Program-made: the position numbers and the translations under genes | Notes under the pieces: generated by a model | The model's database searches: none | The model's input: the letters and a program-made list of their open reading frames with translations, nothing else | Told to the model about the DNA's origin: nothing | Origin: Labilibaculum antarcticum | GTDB lineage: Bacteria; Bacteroidota; Bacteroidia; Bacteroidales; Marinifilaceae | Assembly: GCF_002356295.1 (NCBI RefSeq) | Contig: NZ_AP018042.1 | Location: 1,210,361 to 1,274,360, forward strand | Length of the DNA stretch: 64,000 nucleotides | Reading direction: 5' to 3' | Shown: piece after piece, positions 18,680-26,859 of the stretch | Layout: each line of letters starts with the position of its first letter | Numbering within the stretch: position 1 is the first letter of the stretch

Positions 18680-19249
18680 ATGGCGAAAAGTAATCTGAAA
18701 ATACCCAAGCTTTGTGAGCAATGCAGAAAGCCTTTCGAAGCCAAAACTGTAGCCACTCGCTTTTGTAGTCCTTACTGTGCAAATAAATCAGGAAAAGAGA
18801 AAAAAAAACAAGCAAAGAAAGCAGAACAAAAACAAACATTACTGGAAAAGTCTATTGATAAAATTGCAGATATTCAAACCCGTCCTTATATTTCTATTAC
18901 AGAAGCGACTATTCTTTTTGGGATATCAAAAGATACAATTCGTCGCCTTATTATTGCCGGTAAAATTCCAGCTTTTAACCTAGGGCAGCGATTAACTAGG
19001 ATTAGTCGTTTGCATATGGAAGCTATGTTTACCGCTGTAGATTTGCCAGAAGAGCCCAAAGAAGAACCAGTAAGAATGCACTATGAAACAAACGAATGTT
19101 ATAAGATTGGTGAAATATCCGAAAAATTTGGAATATCTCCTTCTACAGTAAACAACACAATTCGTCGGTACGGCATCCCAAGACGACAAGTTGGAAAGTT
19201 TGTGTATGTGCCGAAGGAGCAAATTGACAAATTATTTTCAACAAACTAA
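18680..19249 (+). CDS. DNA-binding protein with zinc-ribbon-like start and two excisionase-type HTH domains
   Basis: The 189-aa product has an N-terminal CEQC...CSPYC cysteine pattern (about residues 12-33, possible zinc ribbon) and a lysine-rich linker. Two helix-turn-helix units of the MerR/excisionase kind follow: one at about 73-112 (SITEATILFGISKDTIRRLI, then NLGQRLTRI) and one at about 139-187 (YKIGEISEKFGISPSTVNNT, then RQVGKFVYVPKEQI). The gene starts 12 nt before the integrase gene stops being separate, so both are one transcription unit. Recombination directionality factor or regulator of excision is the likely role, by position. Confidence 0.8.
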   Translation: MAKSNLKIPKLCEQCRKPFEAKTVATRFCSPYCANKSGKEKKKQAKKAEQKQTLLEKSIDKIADIQTRPYISITEATILFGISKDTIRRLIIAGKIPAFNLGQRLTRISRLHMEAMFTAVDLPEEPKEEPVRMHYETNECYKIGEISEKFGISPSTVNNTIRRYGIPRRQVGKFVYVPKEQIDKLFSTN

Positions 19250-19260
19250 GCTAACATCCC

Positions 19261-20520
19261 ATGAAACAACTTTCAAAAACAAAAGTAACCGTTAGGCTTC
19301 GTAAAATAGAAGACCGAAAAGAATGGTCTATTTATTTGGAAAGTTACCCGGTATTTGTTCCAGGCAAAACTACTCCTCAACGCATTAGGGAATATCTGAA
19401 CAGAAGTGTAACCACTATTGAATTGAATAAGAACCGGACTGCCCGCACCAATCCAAATGGTAAGAAAACTTACAAACCCAAACGTAATGATAATGGCATA
19501 ATTATATGCCGGAGTGAAATTGATAGTGAAAGTATGTTATACGCAGATGGTATTCGGAAGCTTCGCCAACGTGAATATGATCATGCAGATTTGTACAATA
19601 ATACAGAAAATGCTCAAGTTGAACGAAAGGAACGGTTACAACATAATTTCATTGAATATTTTGAAAAAGTAACTTTTAAACGCCACACTAATAGCTCGAA
19701 ATCTATTCAATTTAATTGGCAACGTTCAAATGAATTATTAAAGCAGTTTGCAGGAGATACACTTTTATTTTCTCAATTAGATGTTGCAATAGCTGAAGAT
19801 TTTAAGCTTTTCCTTCTATCAGCACCTAAGGGAGGTAATAAAAGCGGTATTATTTCTCAAAATACCGCTGCAACCTATTATTCAATTTTTAAAGCGGCCC
19901 TCAAACAAGCCTTTATTGATGGATATCTAGAAGGTGATTTATCTGCTAAAATTAAAGGAATTCAGGAGAAAGAGTCACGTCGTGAATATTTGACAATTGA
20001 CGAATTGAATACGCTTGTAGCTACACCTTGCGAGAGTGATGTTCTTAAAAGAGCGGCACTTTTCTCTGCCCTCACAGGATTGAGACATGTCGATATTCAG
20101 AATCTTAAATGGAGTGAAATTAAAATAAACGGTAATCAGGCAAGAATTCATTTTACTCAACAAAAAACAAAAGGTGTTGAGTATATGCCCATTTCGGAAC
20201 AAGCTTTGCAGCTTTGTGGAGAACCTGATCAGCCCGAGCAATTAGTATTTGAAGATTTGGCCAATCCTTCTTGGATTTCCCGACCACTTAAACACTGGAT
20301 TAAGACAGCAAGAATTAAAAAGGAAATTACTTTTCATTGCTTTCGCCATACATTTGCTACCTTGCAAATATCAAATGGCACTGATATTTATACAGTTAGC
20401 AAGATGCTTGGACATACAAATGTGAAAACCACACAAATTTATGCCAAAGTGATAGACGAGAAGAAAAATAAAGCAGCACAAACCATAAAATTGGATAATA
20501 TAAAATACACGGACTTATAA
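19261..20520 (+). CDS. int: Tyrosine recombinase (integrase)
   Basis: This is the site-specific recombinase of the element. It has an N-terminal arm-binding region, a SAM-like core-binding domain (about residues 125-220, FIEYFEKVTF onward) and the catalytic domain. Catalytic residues are visible: Arg in ALTGLRHVDIQNL, His-x-x-Arg in FHCFRHTFATL, His in MLGHTNVKTT and the nucleophile Tyr in TTQIYAKVIDEK. The 419-aa length and layout match Bacteroidota integrases of IMEs and conjugative transposons. It follows the HTH gene after an 11-nt gap. Confidence 0.95.
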   Translation: MKQLSKTKVTVRLRKIEDRKEWSIYLESYPVFVPGKTTPQRIREYLNRSVTTIELNKNRTARTNPNGKKTYKPKRNDNGIIICRSEIDSESMLYADGIRKLRQREYDHADLYNNTENAQVERKERLQHNFIEYFEKVTFKRHTNSSKSIQFNWQRSNELLKQFAGDTLLFSQLDVAIAEDFKLFLLSAPKGGNKSGIISQNTAATYYSIFKAALKQAFIDGYLEGDLSAKIKGIQEKESRREYLTIDELNTLVATPCESDVLKRAALFSALTGLRHVDIQNLKWSEIKINGNQARIHFTQQKTKGVEYMPISEQALQLCGEPDQPEQLVFEDLANPSWISRPLKHWIKTARIKKEITFHCFRHTFATLQISNGTDIYTVSKMLGHTNVKTTQIYAKVIDEKKNKAAQTIKLDNIKYTDL

Positions 20521-20570
20521 GCAGTTATTAAAACTATTACAAACAAAGACCCATTTAAATAAAACAAAAG

Positions 20571-21248
20571 ATGCATCCCAAACATTTTGAATATATCATA
20601 ATCTATTTGTCTGTTCTGTTAGCGTGTATATTGTTGGGTACTGTTGCAAGAATGTTTGTAATTAATATTGGAATAGATGAGTTCACCGCTGGAATTGTAT
20701 TTTGCGTAGTTACTTTATTTGGTGTACTAATTTACGCCATTCTTGCGTTTTTAATTGATGGCCTTTTTTCTTCAATTGTCCGGACATTTTTTCGAAAAAA
20801 GAAGCACTCAAGCCTGTCTAATAAAAAATCTAATATTTCAGAAAAGTTTGAAGAGATTAGAACCGTGCAGCAACTGTTGAAAGATAAAAATGAGCAGGAT
20901 AAAAAAGATATTGCCATTAAGTACATTCAAAATGAGTTTGCTGCTTATTGCTCAGAACAAGACTTGGATTTGCTTTGTCAATATGTAATATTTTATGCAG
21001 AAACGAAATCTCTACAGAGCATAAAACCCATAATTACTAATGGTTTATCGAATCTTGATTTTTATCATTTTGGATGGAATATCTGGAAACATTTTAGAGT
21101 GAGCAAACAAGAAGATGTTTCTTTTTTTCTCAAAAGCGTATTTGCGAATTACCTGAAAGATGTTGAAACCGATACCATAAAAAGCCACTTAAAAGATGAT
21201 GAACTGAAAGGCATCATTAAAATTCGAAAAAGCATTTCAGAACAATAA
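20571..21248 (+). CDS. IME membrane protein of unknown function
   Basis: The 225-aa product has two N-terminal membrane helices (about residues 8-30 and 40-65, YIIIYLSVLLACILLGTVA and VFCVVTLFGVLIYAILAFL), a basic stretch (FFRKKKHSS) and a cytoplasmic helical domain of about 150 residues. I recognise no family. It sits between integrase and the second HTH gene, separated by 50 nt and 111 nt, in the place where small elements often carry accessory genes. Exclusion, regulation or a cell-envelope effect are all possible. Confidence 0.7.
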   Translation: MHPKHFEYIIIYLSVLLACILLGTVARMFVINIGIDEFTAGIVFCVVTLFGVLIYAILAFLIDGLFSSIVRTFFRKKKHSSLSNKKSNISEKFEEIRTVQQLLKDKNEQDKKDIAIKYIQNEFAAYCSEQDLDLLCQYVIFYAETKSLQSIKPIITNGLSNLDFYHFGWNIWKHFRVSKQEDVSFFLKSVFANYLKDVETDTIKSHLKDDELKGIIKIRKSISEQ

Positions 21249-21359
21249 CGACAAATAATAATCATTATTTCCTGTGTTTTTATTGTGTTTTTTCCAGTGT
21301 AGTAAAACACAGCAGAAACACATCATTTATTTACACCATAACCATTAAAAACGATAGTT

Positions 21360-21713
21360 ATGAATGTAAATGAGATTTCTTTTGAAAATTTACCAAAAGC
21401 AGTTGCTCATTTGGTAAATGAAGTGGAAAAGCTGAAACTTCTTGTTGAAAAAGGTCAAGCACCTACTTTACCTCAAAAACGTATCCCAATAGGCATTGAA
21501 GAGGCCTGTCGAGTCATTGGAAAAGCCAAACCTACGATTTATGCACTTGTCCAAAAACGCATGCTCCCCTGTTACAAAAATGGCAAGAAGCTCTATTTTT
21601 TTGAAGATGAACTACTAAATTGGATCACCAGCGGCAAAAAGAAAACTTTGAAAGAGATTGAAAACGAGGCAGAAATAGAATTCAAAAAACGTTCTAAAGG
21701 TATCCGAAGATGA
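21360..21713 (+). CDS. Excisionase-family HTH protein
   Basis: The 117-aa product has an N-terminal helix (about residues 5-32) followed by a helix_turn_helix_17/excisionase domain (about 40-92): IPIGIEEACRVIGKAKPTI, YALVQKRMLPCYKNGKK, LYFFEDELLNWI. The C-terminus is strongly charged. In Bacteroides mobilizable elements such a gene precedes the replication and mobilization module and controls excision or transcription. The stop codon overlaps the next start (ATGA), so translation is probably coupled. Confidence 0.85.
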   Translation: MNVNEISFENLPKAVAHLVNEVEKLKLLVEKGQAPTLPQKRIPIGIEEACRVIGKAKPTIYALVQKRMLPCYKNGKKLYFFEDELLNWITSGKKKTLKEIENEAEIEFKKRSKGIRR

Positions 21714-22102
21714 ATTTATTTGAATTATTGGCCAATTTTTGGCGAGTAGATGAACAAAAGAATTTTACCGGAAATGAAACCCGTTTGTATTTTTTTCTAA
21801 TTCATTTAGCAAATCGCTCGTTTTGGGCAGAGTGGATTGAATTTGCAGACAAACGTATGGTGGCCAATGCCAATATATCCCTACAAGTATTGAAATCTGC
21901 CAGAGAAAGACTGAAAGAAGCTGAACTGTTAAACTATATTCCTGGGGGCGGTTATAGGGTTAAAACTAAGTATCAGATTCTGACACCTAAACCCAAACTT
22001 AAACACTCACCTTACTATATTAATACTAAAAACAAAAACTTAAAGATGAATTCAAATGGAAAGAAAAAAGGATTTGTCCATACAGGAAGTGATTTTGATT
22101 AG
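21710..22102 (+). CDS. Winged-helix, replication-type protein of the IME
   Basis: The 130-aa product begins NLFELLANFWRVDEQKNFTG and has a helical region with ETRLYFFLIHLANR and DKRMVANANISLQVLKSARE, followed by a wing-like GGGYRVKTKYQIL. That pattern resembles the N-terminal winged-helix domain of plasmid replication or DnaD-like proteins, where this type of short protein accompanies a DnaC-like ATPase. It overlaps the HTH gene by 4 nt and the ATPase gene by 47 nt. The assignment is by fold pattern and context only. Confidence 0.7.
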   Translation: MNLFELLANFWRVDEQKNFTGNETRLYFFLIHLANRSFWAEWIEFADKRMVANANISLQVLKSARERLKEAELLNYIPGGGYRVKTKYQILTPKPKLKHSPYYINTKNKNLKMNSNGKKKGFVHTGSDFD

Positions 22103-22781
22103 ACAAAATGCTATTAAAGCATTGCAAAATGATGCTAAAGAAATTATTATTGTTGAAAAGAATAAGATTCGGCAACGGCGTTTTCTTTTGCCATTCAAGT
22201 ATTCCGAATTTAGAAGCTTGTTTATCATGTTCGGTACTGCTTGTTTACACAAACGACACCAGAACAAAAACTTTGTTATCGATGAAAACAATGAACCTGT
22301 TATACAGCAACTTCACTATTACTCAACCAATAATTCCGCTTTTACGGGCAATTTGACCAAAGGGATATTATTGCAAGGCAAATATGGATGTGGAAAAACC
22401 ATACTCCTTGAAACCTACTCATTGCTTCATAACCATATTGTAACAAAATTTGATCTGAATCATCCTCTGCTTTTGTTTATCAAAGCTGTGGAATTGCAAG
22501 AGAAAATCCAAAAGCTATCGGCGAATAATTTTGTACGCCGTCCAATGATTATAGATGAGTTTGGACGTGAATCAAAAACAATTCAGGATTATGGAAATGT
22601 TATTCGCCCAATATCTGAATTACTGAGTTTGAGAAGCGATATGGGAGCTCTTACACATGCAACTTCAAATTTTACTCTGAATACACTTTCAACTGATGAA
22701 TTTTATGGTAAAATGATTGGCGACCGTCTGAAAATGATGTTCAACTTCATCACTTTGGAAGGTGAAAGCAGGAGAACTTAG
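22056..22781 (+). CDS. DnaC/IstB-like AAA ATPase of the IME
   Basis: The 241-aa product has a Walker A motif in GILLQGKYGCGKTILLE (about residues 103-119) and a Walker B motif in PMIIDEFGRE, with sensor-like residues in ALTHATSNFTL and a C-terminal DRLKMMF box. This matches small helicase-loader or DnaA-like ATPases. Together with the preceding winged-helix protein it may support replication of the excised circle. The listed ATG overlaps the upstream gene by 47 nt; the ORF upstream of the Walker box is conserved-looking, so the overlap is accepted, but a later start cannot be excluded. Confidence 0.8.
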   Translation: MERKKDLSIQEVILIRQNAIKALQNDAKEIIIVEKNKIRQRRFLLPFKYSEFRSLFIMFGTACLHKRHQNKNFVIDENNEPVIQQLHYYSTNNSAFTGNLTKGILLQGKYGCGKTILLETYSLLHNHIVTKFDLNHPLLLFIKAVELQEKIQKLSANNFVRRPMIIDEFGRESKTIQDYGNVIRPISELLSLRSDMGALTHATSNFTLNTLSTDEFYGKMIGDRLKMMFNFITLEGESRRT

Positions 22782-22799
22782 AACTTCAGGCGTGTAAAT

Positions 22800-22875
22800 T
22801 TCTAGGGGAGCAAGTTTGTGTTTTGGTCTGACCAAAACCTTGCTCTACGAGACATAAATATCCCGCCGGTCTCAA
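22800..22875 (+). other. Candidate origin of transfer (oriT) of the IME
   Basis: The 107-nt gap just before mobC holds a two-tier inverted repeat. GAGCAAG (22808-22814) pairs with CTTGCTC (22839-22845), and inside it TTTTGGT (22821-22827) pairs with ACCAAAA (22831-22837). A second pair, GAGAC (22849-22853) and GTCTC (22869-22873), follows at once around a GC-rich CCCGCCG. Stacked inverted repeats directly upstream of mobC/relaxase genes are the usual form of oriT in Bacteroides mobilizable elements. The nick site is not identified. Confidence 0.6.
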
Positions 22876-22888
22876 TTAGCTAATAAAT

Positions 22889-23251
22889 ATGAAAACAATA
22901 AAAAACAGAAATACAAATGGCCGACCAGTCAAAAGACCTTCGGAAAAGAAGGGGTATAAAGTAACTGTTAAAATGGCTACGGAAGAATTTTATACCCTGA
23001 AAGCCAAAGCTAGTTTTGCAGGAATTAACCGTAGTGAATTTATTCGTCGGTGTATTCGCTCCAGTTTGGTAAAACAGCGACTTACGCCCGAACTAATGGG
23101 GTATATTCGTCAGCTTTGCGGTATGGCAAACAATGTAAATCAGATTGCTCGCACTGCCAATACTTCCGGATATTCAGATGTACACAATAGATGCCTTGTT
23201 ATGAATGAACAATTAGATCAATTAATTATACGCATTGAAAATGATTGCTAA
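22889..23251 (+). CDS. mobC: Mobilization protein MobC-like (relaxosome accessory)
   Basis: The 120-aa basic protein has a ribbon-helix-helix region (about residues 22-55: YKVTVKMATEEFYTLKAKA, then NRSEFIRRCIRSSL) and the characteristic MobC tail (ELMGYIRQLCGMANNVNQIA). MobC/BmgB-type proteins bind oriT and help the relaxase nick. It follows the putative oriT directly and overlaps the relaxase gene by 17 nt, a sign of coupled translation. Confidence 0.88.
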   Translation: MKTIKNRNTNGRPVKRPSEKKGYKVTVKMATEEFYTLKAKASFAGINRSEFIRRCIRSSLVKQRLTPELMGYIRQLCGMANNVNQIARTANTSGYSDVHNRCLVMNEQLDQLIIRIENDC

Positions 23252-24146
23252 AATAGTTCAGGGAAGGGGATTTCGGGGAGCAGTGAACTATGTTCTGGAT
23301 AAAAAAGATGCTCGCTTACTTTATGGGGAAGGAGTACGATTAAAAGATAAAACATCAATCATTCAAAGTTTTATTACCCAAAGTAAAATGAGACCAAAAA
23401 TTTCAAAACCAGTGGCACACATCTCGCTTGATTTTTCAGCACAAGACAAAAGCCGAATAACGGATCAATTCATGATTGATGTTGCTAATAAATACCTGGG
23501 AAAAATGGGGTATGAAAATACACAATACATTATTGTTCGTCACTTTGACACTGAGCATCCCCACCTACACCTCATAATTAATCGTATTGATAACAATGGA
23601 AACAGAATCTCCGATAAAAAAGAAAAGTTACGGAACACAAAAGTTTGCCTAGAACTGACAAAAAGTTACGGTTTATATATTGCTTCGGGGAAGGAAAATG
23701 TAAAAGAACATCGGCTAAGAGAACCCGATAAAACCAAATATGAAATTTACCAGACACTTCAATCAGCTATTCCTAAATGCGTGAATTGGCAAGAGCTTAA
23801 AGCTGCACTTCAAAAATCGGGTATTACCATTGAATTACGAAAAAATGGGAATACTGACAAAATTCAAGGAGTTCGCTTTGGCAAAAACGAATATGAACTC
23901 AACGGTTCTAAAGTTGACCGCGCATTTAGCTATTCCAAAATTACTTACCGCCTGCAACAAAATGAATTGTCCACGAAGATTCAATCAGAACCAGGCCTTA
24001 AGAACAAGCTGAGTATTACAAGAGGACATGCTTCTATAAGAGGTTTGCTCAATTCACTGAATTCATCGACCTCCAACAATCAAGATTATGCAGAACATTT
24101 AAAACAGAAAGCACGAAAGAAAAAGAAAAAAGGTTTGAGACGATAA
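23235..24146 (+). CDS. Relaxase / mobilization nuclease
   Basis: The 303-aa product is a MOBP-like relaxase that nicks oriT and pilots the strand. The N-terminus (IVQGRGFRGAVNYVLDKKDA) carries the usual early Gly/Phe pattern and a Tyr candidate for the nucleophile. The metal-binding histidine motif is clear in HFDTEHPHLHLIINRID (about residues 97-113). The C-terminal third is basic and ends in a lysine-rich tail. Its length matches the small Bacteroidales relaxases (BmgA type), with no helicase domain. Confidence 0.92.
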   Translation: MKMIAKIVQGRGFRGAVNYVLDKKDARLLYGEGVRLKDKTSIIQSFITQSKMRPKISKPVAHISLDFSAQDKSRITDQFMIDVANKYLGKMGYENTQYIIVRHFDTEHPHLHLIINRIDNNGNRISDKKEKLRNTKVCLELTKSYGLYIASGKENVKEHRLREPDKTKYEIYQTLQSAIPKCVNWQELKAALQKSGITIELRKNGNTDKIQGVRFGKNEYELNGSKVDRAFSYSKITYRLQQNELSTKIQSEPGLKNKLSITRGHASIRGLLNSLNSSTSNNQDYAEHLKQKARKKKKKGLRR

Positions 24147-24222
24147 TTAAAGCATTAAAAATAAAACAAATCCCTATAAACTGAGACAAATTCTATCTTT
24201 TATCATAAAATAAAATAATAAG

Positions 24223-24846
24223 ATGAATAACGATAATTTTATTACTGCCCTATTTGAAGAAATCAAAAGTCAGATTTCTGTTATCGCGAAAGAATTAGAA
24301 AAAGATGACACCCCTCGAACCCAAGCAGAGCTTTCTGCTAAAAAAGAAGAAAAATCTAAGACAATTACTACAGAGGAACTTTTAAGCTTGATACAAAAAG
24401 CTATAATTTATTCTACTAAAAAAGAATTTCAACAAGCTATTCCCCTAATCCAAAACTCCAAAAAAGAGCTTTTGGAGGGCATTAATGATTTACATATTGA
24501 TTTGAAGAATTTAAAGTGTTACCCTAACAAGAATAAAAAAAACACCGAAATAAACAATTTTAAACTTTGGAAAATCGGCTCGATAATCGTTTTCATGTTG
24601 CTACTATTTTGTGTTATCGTATTAAAAGTAGAGAATTATAGGCTTTCAGACAGCGATTTAAAATTCAGATACATTCACTCAAATCGTGGTGTAAATTCAA
24701 CTGACTTACAAAATATCGAAACGATATTTCATATCAGCAGAAACAAGGAATTAATAAAAAGCATGCGCAAAGATGTAGAAGAATATGAATTAAAAGCTAA
24801 AGAGGAATTGGTATCTAAGGAAACTAGTCGCAATCCCGAACAATAA
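24223..24846 (+). CDS. Single-pass membrane protein at the end of the mob operon
   Basis: The 207-aa product has a charged, coiled-coil-prone N-terminal half, one membrane segment (about residues 125-143, IGSIIVFMLLLFCVIVLKV) and a charged helical C-terminal region rich in Lys and Glu. No family was recognised. Position 76 nt behind the relaxase gene is like the third mobilization gene of several Bacteroidales elements, which may link the relaxosome to the helper's coupling protein; that is inference. Confidence 0.65.
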   Translation: MNNDNFITALFEEIKSQISVIAKELEKDDTPRTQAELSAKKEEKSKTITTEELLSLIQKAIIYSTKKEFQQAIPLIQNSKKELLEGINDLHIDLKNLKCYPNKNKKNTEINNFKLWKIGSIIVFMLLLFCVIVLKVENYRLSDSDLKFRYIHSNRGVNSTDLQNIETIFHISRNKELIKSMRKDVEEYELKAKEELVSKETSRNPEQ

Positions 24847-25316
24847 GTTCTTCAGGAATAGAATTAACATTAATAATGCATTTAGTTTAAAGTTAATCCC
24901 AAATCGCAAACAAAGAAGTTCAATTTAATCCAAACAAGCCTGCGGTTACAAAAGACTTCGGCATAAACGCTACAAATCAATATTCAAGAGTTTCTTGAAA
25001 AAGCTTTCCTTTTTGCAATGAATATACCTTTCTCATTCTTCGAAAAGCAAATTCATTGCAAATAAGCGGTAAAAACACTTGAACATTAATTTGCCTCCAA
25101 CTCTCCTACTCCATTTATTCCGATTCCTTTTGTAATTTGAATGAAATTAAGTTTGGGGTGTTTAAGATTTGGGAATTAATAAATTATTTCATCCAACTGG
25201 ATAATTGAAAAAATACAGTTCATAATCATTCCAAAAAAATGCCATTATTTATGGTTTTCATTAGACACTCTTCTTAATATTTTATTTAATAAAGAAGTAT
25301 CATATTATAATTCTAA
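24847..25316. repeat. Non-coding stretch with a perfect 12-bp inverted repeat
   Basis: No ORF with coding character was seen in this 470-nt stretch at the right side of the element. TTTGCAATGAAT (25012-25023) and ATTCATTGCAAA (25051-25062) form a perfect 12-bp inverted repeat with a 27-nt spacer. It could be a terminator-like structure for the mob operon, which has no other hairpin, or an integrase/excisionase binding pair near the right end. Confidence 0.55.
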
Positions 25317-25490
25317 ATTTGTATTCAAGATAAAATAGAAAAACTTATACAAAAACAAAATAACCTCGAATGGGAAGATTCTGAGATAAAGGTTGCCAAA
25401 AGTGAACTATCTAAATCAGTTTGAGAAACGGTACCTGCTTTTAGAATAAAAGTAGTGGATAAGTTGTTTTGGGCATTAAGGAAAAAGTAA
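25317..25490 (+). pseudogene. Truncated AlbA_2/Schlafen-type ATP-binding protein
   Basis: One frame reads QDKIEKLIQKQNNLEWEDS, then EIKVAKSELSKSV, a stop (TGA, 25422-25424), then ETVPAF. This matches the start of AlbA_2 (Schlafen AAA_4, PF04326) proteins, where the typical text is LEFKxA...LPKSVWETVSAFANT; the TGA falls exactly at the conserved Trp (TGG to TGA). After ETVPAF the match is lost about where the IS remnant begins, so the gene looks interrupted by the IS as well as mutated. No start codon is left. The assignment is by motif memory, not by search. Confidence 0.6.
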
Positions 25491-26444
25491 AATGAGAATA
25501 CCAGAATTGATTGCAAAGGGCGAAAGCAAGATTTTAGAGTTTTTTGCATTGAAAGATTCAGCAGAAGCATTTGTACTTCGATTTTCGAAGTAGTTTAAAA
25601 TACCTTGATAATGATCATGGATAGTATTTTTAATACTTGTGAAGGCCTTGAATCCAGCCTCTTCAACCTTTCTAAACCAATGAGCTAATTTTGTGTAAGC
25701 AATACCTTTTTCTTTGGTTTGTGTGAATATTAACCTCAGGTTATGTGTTAACATGTATGCTTCTTATATATCAGGATATTGAGCAAATAAAATTTCTGCA
25801 CGTTTTTTCTGACTTCTCGTCCAATTGTTTGCAGATTTAAAAAGTAAATACCTACTTCTTGCTAAAAGTTGCTTTTTAGAATCCCCATTATCAAATACGA
25901 CTGACTGATATTTTTCTTCCCTGTAATTTGCTTTTCTTATTGCTTTAGATTCCTCATTTAAAGCATCCCAACGATGAGCTATTCGCATTTCCTGTAAACC
26001 GTCATAAGCTAATTTCTGGACATGAAAACGATCAATAACCCTGCTTGCTTTGGGAAAGCTTCTTTGTGCGATTTTATTCATGCTTCCTGCCATATCCAGA
26101 GTTACTTCTTCGACAAAACCTCTAATACTCCCAGAAATCTTCTTTAAGATTGATATAATATCTTCAGATCGAGTACCTTGAATCATGGCAACTAGTGCTC
26201 CTTTTCGACCTTTAGCTACTTTATTGGTAATTATTGTATAAAGCTCTCCATTAGTTAAGGCTGATTCATCAATACTTAGGTTAGGACCAATATTTTCAGG
26301 AAAAATCATCCACTTGTGAGCATGAGATTTCTGATCCCACTGATTAAAATCACTTAAGTGTTCCTTGTATTGCTCGGAAAATTGATTCCCATCGATATGG
26401 TAATGCTTTTTAAGGCTTTTACTGCTGATCGGGTATTTGTCCAA
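25480..26444 (-). pseudogene. ISAon1-family transposase, broken
   Basis: The reading begins YPISSKSLKKHYHIDG and contains HLSDFNQWDQKSHAHKW, the first catalytic Asp in NLSIDESALTNGELY, VTLDMAGSM with the second Asp, RVIDRFHVQKLAYDGL and RSTNASAESFNAK with the late Glu. An in-frame TAA at 25764-25766 stands where family members read YPDIK, after which the same frame continues EAYMLTHNLR. Near 25545 the frame shifts, and the end of the protein (LKSCFRPLQSILVFSFYFF) is found in another frame. The upstream start is TTG and overlaps the N-region gene. Confidence 0.85.
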
Positions 26445-26788
26445 ATAATTCTTTTAAAAAAGAAGCGAACCCTTTTGTATATCGAGCTCCCTTTGCAATT
26501 AAATCCCAATCTCTACTTACAATCTGACCCGTAGAACATATGAGCCACTTTCTTTTGCGAACATGCAAATAAACCATTCGTTCTCGAATAGGGTAATCTT
26601 GAATCACCACTGCTGACTGAAAGCCTTTTGAAGTTAGCTTTTCAGATGAAAATTCTTCTGGGAATTGATGTAATTCATCTAGATGAACATCCAATCGCTT
26701 TTCATCGATAATAACTTGAGTGATCTCAAATCTCTTCTGGTAAAATAGCTTGAAGTAAGAGTTTGTAGTGACCTTTTGTTGAATCCAT
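26419..26788 (-). pseudogene. ISAon1-family N-region protein, frameshifted
   Basis: The start ATG (26786-26788) gives MDSTKGHYKLLLQAILPEE. It then needs a shift near 26728 to continue FEITQVIIDEKRLDVHLDEL, and reads on through FSSEKLTSKGF, QDYPIRERMVYLHVRKRKW, TGQIVSRDWDLIAKGARYT and FASFLKELFGQIPD. This is the typical short first protein of ISAon1 elements. The frameshift makes it a pseudogene. Confidence 0.8.
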
Positions 26789-26859
26789 AGTCTAAATTTA
26801 AGACAACAAAAATAAATTATTCCTTTTGCTCCACCAACTTTTCGAATTGATCCCTTAAA

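Larger units (their letters stand above)
18550..25448 (+). mobile_element. Integrative mobilizable element (IME) downstream of dnaK
   Basis: A block of co-oriented genes carries the full set for excision, integration and mobilization: excisionase-like HTH proteins, a tyrosine recombinase, a replication-type ATPase, MobC and a relaxase, with a candidate oriT. No type IV secretion genes are present, so it would depend on a helper conjugative element, like the Bacteroides NBU and Bmg-type elements. The left end lies between the dnaK terminator (18524) and the first element gene (18680). The right end is uncertain because an ISAon1-type remnant and a broken AlbA_2 gene occupy the expected place. 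I found no convincing direct repeats, so the outer coordinates are estimates. Confidence 0.8.
25450..26830 (-). mobile_element. Degenerate ISAon1-family insertion sequence
   Basis: The two-gene layout (short N-region protein and DDE transposase on the same strand) and the protein text match ISAon1-family elements of Bacteroidota. Both genes are broken (a frameshift in the first; a stop and a frameshift in the second), so it cannot transpose by itself. The exact ends and terminal inverted repeats were not resolved; the coordinates bracket the coding remains and the point where the AlbA_2 match ends. Confidence 0.8.
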
